Assembly: GCA_003254905.1 (NCBI GenBank)
Contig: QANU01067139.1
Location: 1 to 64,000 of the forward strand
From: Nissolia schottii
Taxonomy: Eukaryota > Streptophyta > Magnoliopsida > Fabales > Fabaceae
DNA: 64,000 nt
Direction of reading: 5' to 3'
Below, one piece after another: positions 35,501 through 47,900 of the stretch. Within the stretch, counting starts at the first letter, position 1. Each line of letters starts with the position of its first letter. Both the position numbers and the translations under genes were made by a program. Under the pieces are notes generated by a model, which was not told the DNA's origin, searched no databases, and saw only the letters and a list, made by a program, of their open reading frames with translations.

Positions 35501-38500
35501 ATTTGTTCGATTTATATATACATATACTCAGAACACAATGTGGCTAAAGATGTCCCCCACTAACCGTAAAGTGAGAAATTCCATTTACCTACCAAGACAG
35601 AAAAGTTTTACACAAGCCTTGTGTAAGATTATTTTAATCTCCTGTGGTTCATGTAATTTATAGTGATACTAATTCTAATAAAAGAGAATTAAGATAATGA
35701 TAATTAATTTTATAAAAGATGATAGAGTTAGTGGGAGGATATTTTAGTAAAATCGACCATCTCCTCTTCCTTATAAATAAGATGATAGTTACTCAAGGAA
35801 AAACGAGGGTTCAAGGATTCTAAAGAATTTGAGATTTGAGGTTTGCCAAACAAAACGCTATTCTCACCATCAGAAGCAGTTGAAAGGACGAAAGGAAGAG
35901 AGGAAAAAAGAATCCGTTAATATTATTCAATCACGATATGAATTTGAGTATGTGTTTCTATCCTTAACCTCGTTTATAGTGTGATAATCATAAATTTCAA
36001 GATCGTTGTTTCCATAAATTGATTAATGGAAAATCACAACCTAGACCTTATTCTTCAATAGGATTTCAAGAATGGGTAGCTGCCATGAAGTTTATGTTCA
36101 TTTGCGTTGAATTCTTCGGAGCATCATAAGTAGGGGATTCCTTCGAGGCCGCTTAATTTTTTTTTTTTTCATTTTCCTTTTAAATTTGTAACCTTCAAGA
36201 TCGTATTTTAATTCAATGAATGTCACATTCTAATTGAGTTTTTTTTTTTAAATTAAGTTAAAGAAAACTATTAATTTATAGGACAATTAAAAGAGAAGTT
36301 CAATTGCTATTTAATATAAATGAAATAAAATTATTATAATTTAATTATGTATTATTGTATGTGAAACTTTTAAAATAATGAGAATGAGATTACTCACATT
36401 TATTTATAGTACACAATTAAATGACTATATAAATAAATTTACTGTGTATAAACAATTAAACTGTTAAGGAAAAAAATGAAGGGTGGAGATAAAAATTTCG
36501 TGAGTCTACGAGGTAACTCAGAAATCAACTAAGTGGGCCCAAACCGATTGACATAGTTCTTCAATATATTTGACCCAACATCGTTTTAATATCAGCTGCT
36601 TTCGCAAAAAATGTTGACTAGGGCAATTTTACAGCGTGTACATAAAGTCTTTATTAGAACTTAATACACGACGACCAAATCATGCTACATTACTCGTTTA
36701 GAAGTAATTATTGAGTTTTCCGCTCTCTATAAAATGACAACTATTAAATGTAACATTAAATATTAAATTTAAAAATTATGTCCTTTTGGGTTATTTAACC
36801 AGAGCTAACAGGAGACTAGCTAGTAAAACTTTTTAAATTTTTTTGATACATTTAGATAGTTTTTAATAAACGTTTTAAGACAGAAAATATGAAGATAATG
36901 ATAACATAAATATGTTTAAAAATAAGACGTAAACGTAAAACATAAAATTATTTGTATCTCATGATAATTTTTTAATTAATTTTTACATAATAAAAAGAAT
37001 ACAAGAAACATGTTAGAGAATTATTTTTAAGTTAATTTATGTACTTGTAAAACAGAGGGACACATGGGATGTGTCTCTACTGTCCCTATGTCTTCATATT
37101 TTCTGATTCAAAATACTTACTAAACGCTACCTTATTGTCACAAAATTTAAAAGTCTTATATTTTCAATAAAATTACTACTTTGTTTTGCTTAACCCGTAT
37201 TCCAAGAGCACTTGTAACTCGTTAACAAAATGCTTAAGATTTTGTTAACAAATGCCTTTATGATCTAAAGACATTTGTTAATGAATCATAAGAATTTTTA
37301 AAAAAATTTAATGTATTTATTGCGTTAAATTTAAAAAAAATTATGTTTTTAATAAAAATGTTATTTTTATAATTATTTAACAAGTGTCTGTAAATAAAAA
37401 AATAGGTAATTTTACCGTTAATTAAAATAAGTTATTATAATTTTTTTATATAATAATACTAGTTTTAACAAACTTTAAAAAATATTATATATGTATAACT
37501 AAAACGGCTTTAGCATTTGAAAAAGAGAAGTTGAGTCCTAAAAACATAATTTTATTTCTTTTTCTTTAAACACCAAAATAATGTGGTTAATGAAATAAAT
37601 AAAAAATTAAGTGACATTTTATAAATAGAAAACCAAATTAAATAAACGAACATAATTAAAGATTAAAAGGATATTGCAGCAAACTATTTAAATTTGAGTG
37701 AAGTGCGAACTGCTAGCGTAGCAGCATGAGCAGCACAAAGGCACATAGAGAAACATGATAAGGCTAGAAAAGAGCAAGAGCCACTTAAACATAATATCTG
37801 GTCACCACCGAAACACCGAAAGCGTAGCGGCACCCTGCAGTGCAGATGCATTCAGCTTACTTCCTCTCACGCTTATCTACTTTGTTGACCCCTCAACACA
37901 CAAACAACTAACCATGACGTGTTTTTTCTTTTTCATTCCCAATTTGGCGGTTTAGGATGTATTTGTGAATTTTATTTTAAAGAAAATAAAAAAATACTTT
38001 TGGGCTTAATTATAACTTTTTTACTTTTTTTTAGACAACATTCACAGAGAAATTATTAAGAATTTTTTTTGGTGAACTGAAACTTTATTGTTGGTATATA
38101 TATAATTAAAGTAACTTTCACTTAGTCAAATTTTAAAAAATTTAGTAGAATACCCAATAAATAAAAAGAAAAAGTAAAACTCACTTTTATTATATATACA
38201 TGTTCAAAAATTTTATAAGAAGTGAAATTTATATATAATATTAACGGTGTGAGGGAAAAAAAATAATAATAATGAAAGGTTTGTGGCCTGGGTACTTGCC
38301 TGGTAGCTTCCTCATCCTTTCTCTGTCTAACAGCACGTGCAAGTCAATATTCTTATGTTCCAGCCTCAAATTTCAATGACGAATTCATGAATAAAAAAAC
38401 CTCAATCGGCTAATTGATTAATTACATGTCATTTTCATTTTTCAATTCCTTCTCATATATTTTTACAGCATAAATACTTATCGAAAAAATAAATTACAGC

Positions 38501-39014
38501 ATAAATAATATAGTTGTGAAAGAATATCTAGATAAAACTTAGTCAGCTTAATTGTAATTAAAAATAACAAAACTAGAAACTATGTAAATATTAAATAATA
38601 TAAGATTTAATTGAAATGCCCTAACAATATAAAAGAATTTTACATTATCATTTAATTAAATAATAATATATCAATAAATATAATTAACTATTACATTCAC
38701 TAATTAAAAAATTATTTAAATAAAATAATGTAATTAGATGATTGTCAAAAACTTTTTACACCATCCATATACGAAAATTAAACTCAGTAATGTATGCGGG
38801 TAAAAGTATAAATCATACATTATTCGTAACGATGAATCAGGTCGTTCGAGTAGGCGGCTACTTTGTACACTACCATTCGGCCTTTCTTAAATTAACCATT
38901 ATTATTGAGACAGAAAACAGTCACTATGTTTCTCTCACACAAAAAAAATAGTAGTCTCTATGTACAAAACCAAAACAGACAAATAATCACCACAGGATCC
39001 TGATTAATTTATAT
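32589..39014. other. 6.4 kb AT-rich intergenic region
   Basis: No protein-coding gene or structural RNA was recognised. ORFs at 34498-34836, 35433-35663 and 37755-37955 have no domain and irregular composition. Around 35770 a TATA-like cttataaataaga with a leader-like sequence to about 36150 could be a promoter or LTR relic, but neither terminal motifs nor a coding region were found. Confidence 0.6.
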
Positions 39015-39834
39015 TGCCCTTGCGGTTTTTGTTTTTACTCAGCCCATTTTAATATTATTTGTAAACAGATATGTATCATATTATTAAATTGGTAGAATCT
39101 CAACTATTAAAAAACTACATTTAGATGCATTTAATCAGTTTTTCTGCTTCTGGAATTGCTAAAATTCATAATTGGAATACGGCCTTTTCTGTTACAAGTA
39201 CTTAAAAAGTCGGGGTAAATACATTTATATAGGTTTAAATGAGTTAAAATTCGAATACATGAGGTAATGTAGGAAATTACAAATGTATGGTTGACGGTTA
39301 TGAAATCGGTACGCGGTTAGCCGATTTCAGAGGCGAGGAAAAAAAAAGTACCTAAAATCGGGTGAACAGTACCTGATTTCAGCCCTTTTTTTTTAAAAAA
39401 ATGTATTTTGAGGCTAAAATAAATCAGGTGAACAGTAACCGATTTCAACCCCTTTTTTAAAAAAAATAAAATTCGAGGGAGCCACAAAATCCCATACATC
39501 CATAATTAATTTGTATTGCCCACATTTTGGAAAATAAACTTTTCCAAACCCATACATAAGTAAAAAAACCTAAAAAGCCACACATTGCCTAATAAGTAAC
39601 TTTCATATAAATGATTATATAAATTGTCACTAAACAAATACAGCGAGGAGGCAGATAAGAAAATCATACATAGCAATTCCAGAAATAGAAAAACTAATTA
39701 AATGCATCCTAAATAGAGTTCTTTAATAGCTGAGATTCTATCAATTCAAATGAAATATCAAATACTAAATTAAATATATCTGTTTACACATATTGAAATG
39801 GGCTAGGGAGTAAAAACAAAAACGGCAAAAGGGC
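39015..39834. repeat. Long inverted repeat upstream of the NAC gene
   Basis: The left arm (39015-39160) and right arm (39671-39834) are imperfect reverse complements. Shared blocks include tttttgtttttactc, gtaaacagat, tagaatctca and ttctggaattgct. The roughly 510-bp loop holds a copy of the hairpin repeat (39213-39575). The right arm is probably the native NAC upstream DNA and the left arm an inverted duplicate. Confidence 0.8.
39213..39575. repeat. Dispersed repeat with three hairpin units, copy 3 (diverged)
   Basis: It opens cggggtaaatacatttatat, then has hairpin units at 39302-39330 (gaaatcgg..ccgatttcag), 39354-39382 (aaaatcggg..cctgatttcag) and 39421-39447. It ends with a cccatacatccataatt block that matches the ends of the 6.3 and 29.3 kb copies. 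Confidence 0.65.
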
Positions 39835-39989
39835 GAAAGCAAATTGAAAAAAAAAAAAAGAAGAAGAAAAAAGAAAGAAGCAAAAAAGCTCAGTAGGCGC
39901 AAGAAGTGATCACGCGGTGTGGTGGGGCCATGGTGTCGAGTAAGAACATCCAAACCATAAATCACGCGAGATGATGATCCAACGAAAGT

Positions 39990-40400
39990 GAAACCTCCAG
40001 CAACCACGTGCAGGAAAGATCCACCGTCGAAATTCCTGCAACAAAAATCAAACGAAGGCGCCGACTCCATGGTGCAAGAAGCGGGGTAGGCCCCAACCGA
40101 CTGGGCCTCAGGCCCGTCCAAAACGAGTGTCGTAAGCAGTGACAAAATCATCCCTTGTGGGCTCTCGACACGCACGCACCACACTTGGCAGATCGACACG
40201 TGTCCCCCTGCGTCACCACCCCCTCTTAAGGCCCTTTTTCCCCTCTCCTCCTTTAGCCCCACACCTCTTCACGCTCACCACCACCAGAGAGAGAAAAACG
40301 TTATCGCCCACGTGTATTCTAGAAACCGCTGGCCACTCCCGCCACGTGTCCCCCTCCATTCGCTTTAAATACCCTTCTCTCCCTTCCGTTTTAAGTTTCA
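39990..40400 (+). promoter_or_regulatory. NAC gene promoter with four CACGTG G-boxes
   Basis: CACGTG occurs at 40005-40010, 40197-40202, 40309-40314 and 40343-40348. Three of these extend to cACGTGT, the ABRE-type core bound by ABF/AREB bZIP factors. A TATA-like ctttaaata (40363-40371) lies about 135 nt before the ATG. This suggests ABA or osmotic-stress control, which is typical of ATAF genes; the regulation itself is inferred. Confidence 0.75.
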
Positions 40401-40502
40401 AGCGCCGCCGTTGTTCGTTTCAACTCAGAGAGACGGGGAAGCAAGCGATCGAGCAAGCTGATTAGATCTCGCTAGTTAGTTTCTTTTTTTGTTACTCAAG
40501 AA

Positions 40503-41962
40503 ATGGCATCAGAGCTTCAACTACCACCTGGATTCAGATTCCATCCGACCGATGAGGAGCTCGTGATGCACTACCTCTGCCGGAAATGCACATCGCAGCC
40601 CATCGCCGTTCCCATCATCGCCGAAATCGACCTCTATAAGTACGATCCCTGGGACCTTCCTGGTAAATCCTCTTCTCTTCTCTCACTCTGATAATAATCG
40701 AGTTCTGGTTGTTAAGTAGTTGATGTTTGTATCTCTAATTTGATTGCGTAGGTTTGGCGTCGTATGGGGAGAAGGAGTGGTACTTCTTTTCACCGAGGGA
40801 CCGGAAATATCCGAACGGGTCGAGGCCGAACCGGGCGGCTGGGACCGGGTACTGGAAGGCAACCGGGGCGGATAAGCCAATTGGACAGCCCAAACCGGTT
40901 GGGATCAAGAAAGCCCTGGTGTTCTACGCAGGGAAGGCACCCAAGGGGGACAAGACCAATTGGATCATGCACGAGTATCGTCTCGCCGACGTGGATCGCT
41001 CCGTTCGCAAAAAGAACAGTTTAAGGGTATATCCCTCTGCCGTACTCCACAGTTGAAAAGACTAGGGTTAAAAGTGAAAAATGATATTTACTTTTTACCG
41101 GCCTCCCATCAGCTTTTACTACTTTGCCCCTGGTTCTATTTATTTGTTTGTGCCACTGATGAGAGTTCCCTGTGGACCAATCAGTATTTTAGTGGAAACC
41201 ACAGCTAATGAACGCACGGCAAACCTTCATCACAAGTTGAGACCTTCCTCACATCACATGCAAAAACCTGTGGTGCCTGATTGAGTGATTATTATTTTAG
41301 GGGCCCAAATTTTAACATCACACATTGCATGGAATAATTCAGTGATAAAAACAAATAATCATAAATCATTACATTCTATTTATGGAAATGATTCCTTCTT
41401 ATCTGGCCTCACCTGAATCTGAAAACGAAATATTTATTTTATTTATACAAACAAAAATAAAAATAAAAATTCATCATCATTTTCATAAACTGATCCAACG
41501 GTTGTGATTTTGCAGCTGGATGACTGGGTTCTCTGCCGCATTTACAACAAGAAGGGAACAATCGAGAAACAGCCAAGCAGCGGCGGCGCCGTCAATGTGA
41601 TCAGCAGCAGCAGCCGGAAAACTGAATCTTCGGACATGGAGGACAGGAAGCCGGAGATCGTGCCACGTGGCGGCGCTCTTCCGCCGCATCCACCGGCGTC
41701 GGCGGGGATGGCGACGGACTACATGTATTTCGACAACTCGGACTCGATCCCGAAGCTGCACACTGACTCGAGCTGCTCGGAGCAGGTGGTGTCGCCGGAG
41801 TTCGCTAGCGAGGTGCAGAGCGAGCCCAACTGGGAGAAGAACCTCGAATTCGCGTATAATTACATGGATGCCACTCTCAACTTCGGGCCCCAGTACCAGA
41901 GCACCACCAATCAGATGTCGCCGCTGCAGGACATGTTCATGTACCTGCAGAAGCCCTTCTGA
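40503..41962 (+). CDS. NAC transcription factor, ATAF1/ANAC032 subgroup, 293 aa
   Basis: Exons 40503-40662, 40752-41026 and 41516-41962 join in frame to 293 aa. This is the usual three-exon NAC layout with introns after DLPG and after NSLR. The N-terminal NAC domain (about residues 7-150) shows all five blocks: [62 protein letters not shown] with [14 protein letters not shown], and [14 protein letters not shown]. The domain binds CACG-type sites as a dimer in the nucleus. The C-terminal activation region carries [21 protein letters not shown] and ends [10 protein letters not shown], like ATAF1 as I recall it. ATAF1-type factors act in ABA, drought and defence responses. The promoter has four G-boxes. 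Adjacent RFC5 and aspartic protease genes match the ANAC032 neighbourhood, so I leave the exact ortholog open. Confidence 0.97.
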
Positions 41963-44935
41963 GCGCGCGTGAAATACCGACGAAACTGAAAAAGTCTAGA
42001 AAGATCTGAAGAATCTAAAGAGATCGAACGGTGATAAACGAGACGCATTTGCAGTTGGCTGCATCGCACGGTAGCACGAGACTAAGGTCCATGAGTGTGC
42101 CTGTGCGTGGCCGTAGATGATAAATTTGCGGAATGAAGCACTTGGAAGATGGAAAATGCATGTGTTGGATGCAGCATTGTGCACCGATCGTTTTTGTACG
42201 TTGGATTACATATGAATCGGAGGATCCAACTGTGCACGTTGGGAGTAGTCGTTAGGATTAGCATGTCTACAGTTATTGTACAATGTATATAGGGCCAAGG
42301 GGGATAAAAGTATACTTTGTTATGGGATGGAAGGTCAATTTGGACCTTTTAAATTAAATATATGTAGTGTTCTTATGTTCGATCTATTTAAATACCAGTG
42401 CTTAATTTTATTATCTTTAAAACTCTTATCAGGTCTTTTTAAATTGGCGATTGCGATACCCTACAGCATTTACTTTTGAATTTATATTCTATTCATGTTC
42501 AATTATAATTTAATGCAATCAAGTCTTAAGATCCTTTTAATTGTTTATTTCTCTTAATCAAAGAGTATTGCATGATCAAGATGACCATGATTATTTTGAT
42601 GAATGTAGTTCCATTAATTTAAGTCTACGTTTTGTTTGAGGGTAAGCGTGACAGTAGTTCTTCATACTTTAAGAAAAACGAGGGAAAAAAAATATTGTTT
42701 TGTTCCTTGTTCCGGCAATATGTCTGTCTCAGTCTTGTGTTTTGGGTCTCTCTTGTGAGAAAAATAATGTATGCACATTCATTTGTTTTTACGAAGGTTT
42801 TTAAATGTAGAAAGTTGCTTAAAACTCTAATAACTAAAAAATGAACTCCAAATTAGCCTCACTCTTTGTTGGGGTCCTGAAATTAGCCTCACTTTAAGGT
42901 GATTTGAATGTGTTGATTTTTATTTGGGTTTGGACCAAGTATACAAAATAGCTTAGCTCAAGTTTTAGTCACAATAATTGTTTGACAGACTCATAAAATA
43001 ATTGTTTGACAATTATAACGCATATTATTTATTGTCGATTTATTTTAGATTTTTCTGACCCACACATTACTATTTGCTTACAGAATGTAGTGAAGGAGAG
43101 CTTTCGAAAATCTTGCACTGGATTCACATTTTTTATTTGCTGTTGGGGTCAAACATGCTCTTAAGTACATTATATCCAAAATATCTACAAAAGATAAATA
43201 TATAATCCCAAACGCTCCCTTAACTTCATAAATGAGTAGTTTCTCCTTTCGGGTTGGACTAGTTTACCAAAAACAAATTTAATCTCAAACATTCACCTAA
43301 CTAAACTAAAGGCGTAACACGTAGAATTTGACCAACCCATTAAATTAAGCTAGCGAACCATTTTGCATTAAACTACTATACACTTGTCCAAGACCAAGTT
43401 GATTGAGACCGAACAGTTAAAAAGATCATGATGATGAAGTGGATTTCGGTTGTAAAATATGCATTAATGATTTGCTGGTAAGGCTCTCATTGTAAAGAGA
43501 ATTCAGATTGATTTGTAGTTACGTGTTCTAAATTTCTAATAAAGCAACCATTCTTTAAAATAGAAGTAAAAGAAGTATGGTCTGTTCTAAAATCGTAGTC
43601 CGCACAAAGCAACAACAATAAATCCCAATGGATCTACATATCATGATAACAGCGAAAATTGCGTTTTCTCACAGAATTGAGGCCAAGCATATACGTGTCT
43701 TTTTCTCCTTTCGCGTCCAAATTCAATCAATTTGTCTCATTTACGTTTATCCTTATAACGTTAACCATGAATTTGGCACAAGGATCAATTTATCTGTACG
43801 CATAGGTCATGTGTACCATCATGAATTGTTGGTCTGCTAGAATTATGTCTTGTAGGATCCACTCATTCGCCTACATGTTGAAACTACTGCATTACAACTA
43901 TCAAATCATTGTATTATCTAGTCCCTATTTTCACTGTGTATTCTCATTTTTCTTCTAAAACAGCTATATGAGAAGAAAAATGGGGTGCTAAACGTGAATA
44001 ACTAATACTGATAGTAATGCTAAGCTAACGATATTGGCGAGAAAAATAACTAATATCAATCCAGTCCGTTATTTTTATTAAAATTCTAATCGGTGATTTG
44101 AAGGTAAAAGTCGCATTTTGTTCTCAAGTAGTACATGATTTTTCTTGTGGTTGATTGTTTTCCGTGCGGACTTCTTGAGTTTCGTTTGGTAGAGATTACT
44201 AATATAACTTACAACATTATTTTATACTGATAATTGAACTATACAAAGCATCTTTATGTCAGGATCGGGTCTACTTGGATTTCACAGGATATAATAGAAA
44301 TGTGGCACCACGAGATAATGACAGGCTAACTCATAACGGAATTCTCTCTCCAATGATGAGAAAATGGGGTGCTAAACGTGACCTCATGTCTGATGATGTA
44401 CAGTCAATATGCCTCTTGTTTCCGGAGAAAATACGAGTCGGATTTTTAAATTAAAATCTTATGGAGGCTTGTTATGTAATAAAGAATAGAAACTTGAAAT
44501 TACAGAAGTAATATTCTTAAGATTTCAATATATTGAATGTGTAAAAAAAAAAAAAAATACTCTTGATTTCTTAACCTTTATCTTAAATTAAAGACGCTGG
44601 TTAACAAAATTCTTATATTTTTTTTTACCAGGAGTTTCCTTGTACCAATGCCATAGCAGTTATTTGATCATAACATTTCAACTTAGTGGTCTCTCTTAAA
44701 ACAGAATAGCAATAAATATGTTGATAATAAAATTGGAAGGAAAGATGTACTTCCAAGATTTAGTGAACATCATGCTAAGTGAAAAACTCTGCTGAAGTTA
44801 AAAACTCGGTAAACAAAGTTATTCTTTACACTAACAAAGATCCTAACAGTCTCATTCTCAATACCGACACAGTCCCAAGCCAAGCGAAAATACATGTAAA
44901 ATCAATACCCGCAACTTGATCAGTTTGGAAGTAGG
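41963..44935. other. Intergenic region between NAC and RFC5
   Basis: The NAC 3' UTR probably runs to about 42300. Beyond this the DNA is AT-rich, with short ORFs and no recognisable domain, RNA gene or transposon ends. Confidence 0.55.
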
Positions 44936-47900
44936 TTAATTAGCAGCTGCAACCAGTGCAGATCTAGCATGTGTAAAAGAAGCAATCATCGATCCAAGCT
45001 GAAGCTTGTCATTGCACCCAAAAGTTAATCTGTACCTGGATGGGACGAAATTTCTTTCTTATTAGCTTAACCGGGCATATTAAGAAGAGGACACATGCAT
45101 TACTAACTAATCCACTGTGGCATCATGCTAATCTTCACACTTCTACTTATGGGATGATATCATCTCTAATATACATAATGATTATTGGTGCATATATTTC
45201 CAATGCATACAAATGAGAGTAATGCTCATTTTGGTTTTTAAAAGTGTAAGCTCGAGTTGCTTTGGTCCTTGAAATTCAAAATTTGACTTTTTAATTCTTG
45301 AAATTGTAAGTTATAAGTCAAATTAATCCTTCAATTCATTATCATTACTGCAATGTCACATTTTCGTTGATTTATCACATTAAAAGAGACAATAACAATA
45401 ATTGAGATTGCAAATGAGTTGTAACTACACTTTAAACTGCAAATGAAATTGCCAGAGCAATTATGGTGGTAAATGAAATTGCAATAGCAACTAAGATTTG
45501 TAGTTCAAAGTGTTGTTATAATCATATTTTTAGCTTTTAGTATTGCCACACAACCTCTATTGTTATCACATTCTCATTTAATGAGAAAAATTAATGAAAA
45601 CATGACAATGCAATAATGATAATGAATTGAAGGACTAATTTAACCTACAACTTACACTTTCAATGATTAAAAAGTCAAATATTGAATTTCAAGGATCAAA
45701 ATGACTCAAGCTTACACTTTCAAGGACTAAAATGAACATTTCCCCCATACAAATGTAAGCGAAAGGTTGGTGTAACACAGAAAACTATTGTCAGATCAGG
45801 CAGAATGAAAAAAAGCATGTAAAAGAGTGGGGATAGCAGTGCATACTCTATGTCAGCCAAATCATTAATCAACTGTACTCGAACAGCTGGAGGCATCTGA
45901 ATCTTAAAAACAAACCTGTGATGATAATACAGTCTATAAAATAAATATAAATAAATTGCCTGGAAGTTAGACAGTTTTAGCATGATGTGAAAGGGAGTAG
46001 GGCTCACATTGTCACTTCTCTCACAATATCTACCAGGGCCAATCCTTTCCTTGTCTTGATTTCATATATTCCTATTGGAAAATAATGCCAAATAAAAACC
46101 ATAAACAGCTATGAGGAAAAAAAAACATAAACTGCTTAAAAATATTAAACACTGCTATAAAGGGTAAGAAATGAATTAATACTTTTAAAACTATCTGCGA
46201 ATTGTTCATTTAGAAGCCAGTGAGATATTTGCTCAATATCTTTGGGCAATGGATTTCCAGTGCACAGGTAAACAGCTTCTTCTGTTATCTGCTGAGAAGC
46301 CATATGTGTTGACTGCACAAATTTGAGAGCAACAGAATATGTCATACAAAAGGAACAAAGCATTACAGAACATAATAACTGATAACAATTCCCATGGTCA
46401 GGAATTGAAGTGGGTAAATATCCTGCACAATTGGATACAAGATGAGAGTGAAAGAAAATCACGAGCGCCAAAATCTGAGTGAAAACACTACGGCTCTTTA
46501 TTCTTTAATAAGAAAACAAACTGAACTTAGTACCGTGCATGACCTTAGCTTCCCCACTCATTTATTTGACTTCATGTAAATATAACTGTATGCTGCTATA
46601 CATATGTCAATAGTCAATGTGTCTATGAAGGCAGCAGAGGGGGGGGGGGTTACTGAAACATGGTACTCATTCCCAAAATGAAGTTCGATTCTATACAAAA
46701 TCTACAATTACCCCTTTAATTGACAAAATAAAATCAAAATGGAAGCAGAATCTAATTAAGAAACACAACCTGAAGAATATTCAAAGCCTTTCTCATATCA
46801 CCATTGCTAAGCCGAACAAGCGCAGCTAAGCCGCTGTCTTGAACATCAAGCCTAGTCCAATTACAAAATGCCAATCATATTGCAAGTTATTATATGCCCA
46901 AAATTGAATCATAATGTGGCAACTATTGATAACAATATTGTAGAGCGATTATCCAGTAGGAGGGATAGAAAAGTGAGATGACATTGAATGGGACGAAGAT
47001 TAGTATGAACAGTGAAATTATGTTTTACTTACAGTAATACCTTCCATTATTATGATTCTGTTCCACATTCAAGGTAGTGTACGTGATTCAAATTGCAAGT
47101 CTTACTGAACATCTAAATAAATTAATGGTTACCTTAAGAATTTTTTTAAAAATATAAAAGACTCCTCAACAAGTTCATAACATAAGAGGAGTTTTACTGT
47201 AATAATAAGATCCCAGTAATCATCTACAAAGAACTAATATGATTCAAGGATTCAGATCACTTGAAGTTGAACTACATGTGCAACTACAGAGAGATGGACA
47301 CAATAGTCCAGTCTTATATTCTGAAATTGTGGGACCTACATGGCACTCTCTCTCTAATTACGCCTGCAGATCAACTGTAGAGGATCCTGATCCTATGATT
47401 CAATTATCAGCTATTCAGCATTAACTAGAATTATCAGCTATTCAGCATTAACTAGATAATATAATATCCCTTTTCATGGAGTATTCTGTAGTTGATGAAA
47501 CTTACCCTTCAGCCTTAATAACATGCTTCAGTCTCTCAGTGACATGGACATCATCAAGAGGGGCAAATCGGAACCGAGTGCATCTTGATTGCACTGCTGG
47601 ATTAATCTTATTTACATGATTACAGATAAGTGCAAACCTAGTACTTTTTGTATATTTCTCAATCACTGCACGAAAAGAAGACGAGATATTATTACAGAAA
47701 AGAATGGATTGAATTTGAAGCTATATACACAAGTTAGGTAGAGTATAAAAATGGGTGCATACCTCTACGTAATGCATATTGGGCATCCTTTGTCATGGCA
47801 TCTGCTTCATCTAACAAGACCAATTTTACAGAGGCTTTCACACTAAACAAAGAACCCTTGATAGTCAGTTAAGGAGGAAAAAATGTGTGCCAGTTATCCA

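Noticed and set aside
39765..40262. 165-codon minus ORF overlapping the NAC promoter
   Set aside because: It covers the inverted-repeat arm and promoter G-boxes, has low-complexity Phe/Leu runs and no recognised domain.
41667..41972. Arg/Ser-rich 101-codon ORF inside NAC exon 3
   Set aside because: It is an out-of-frame shadow of the GC-rich NAC exon.
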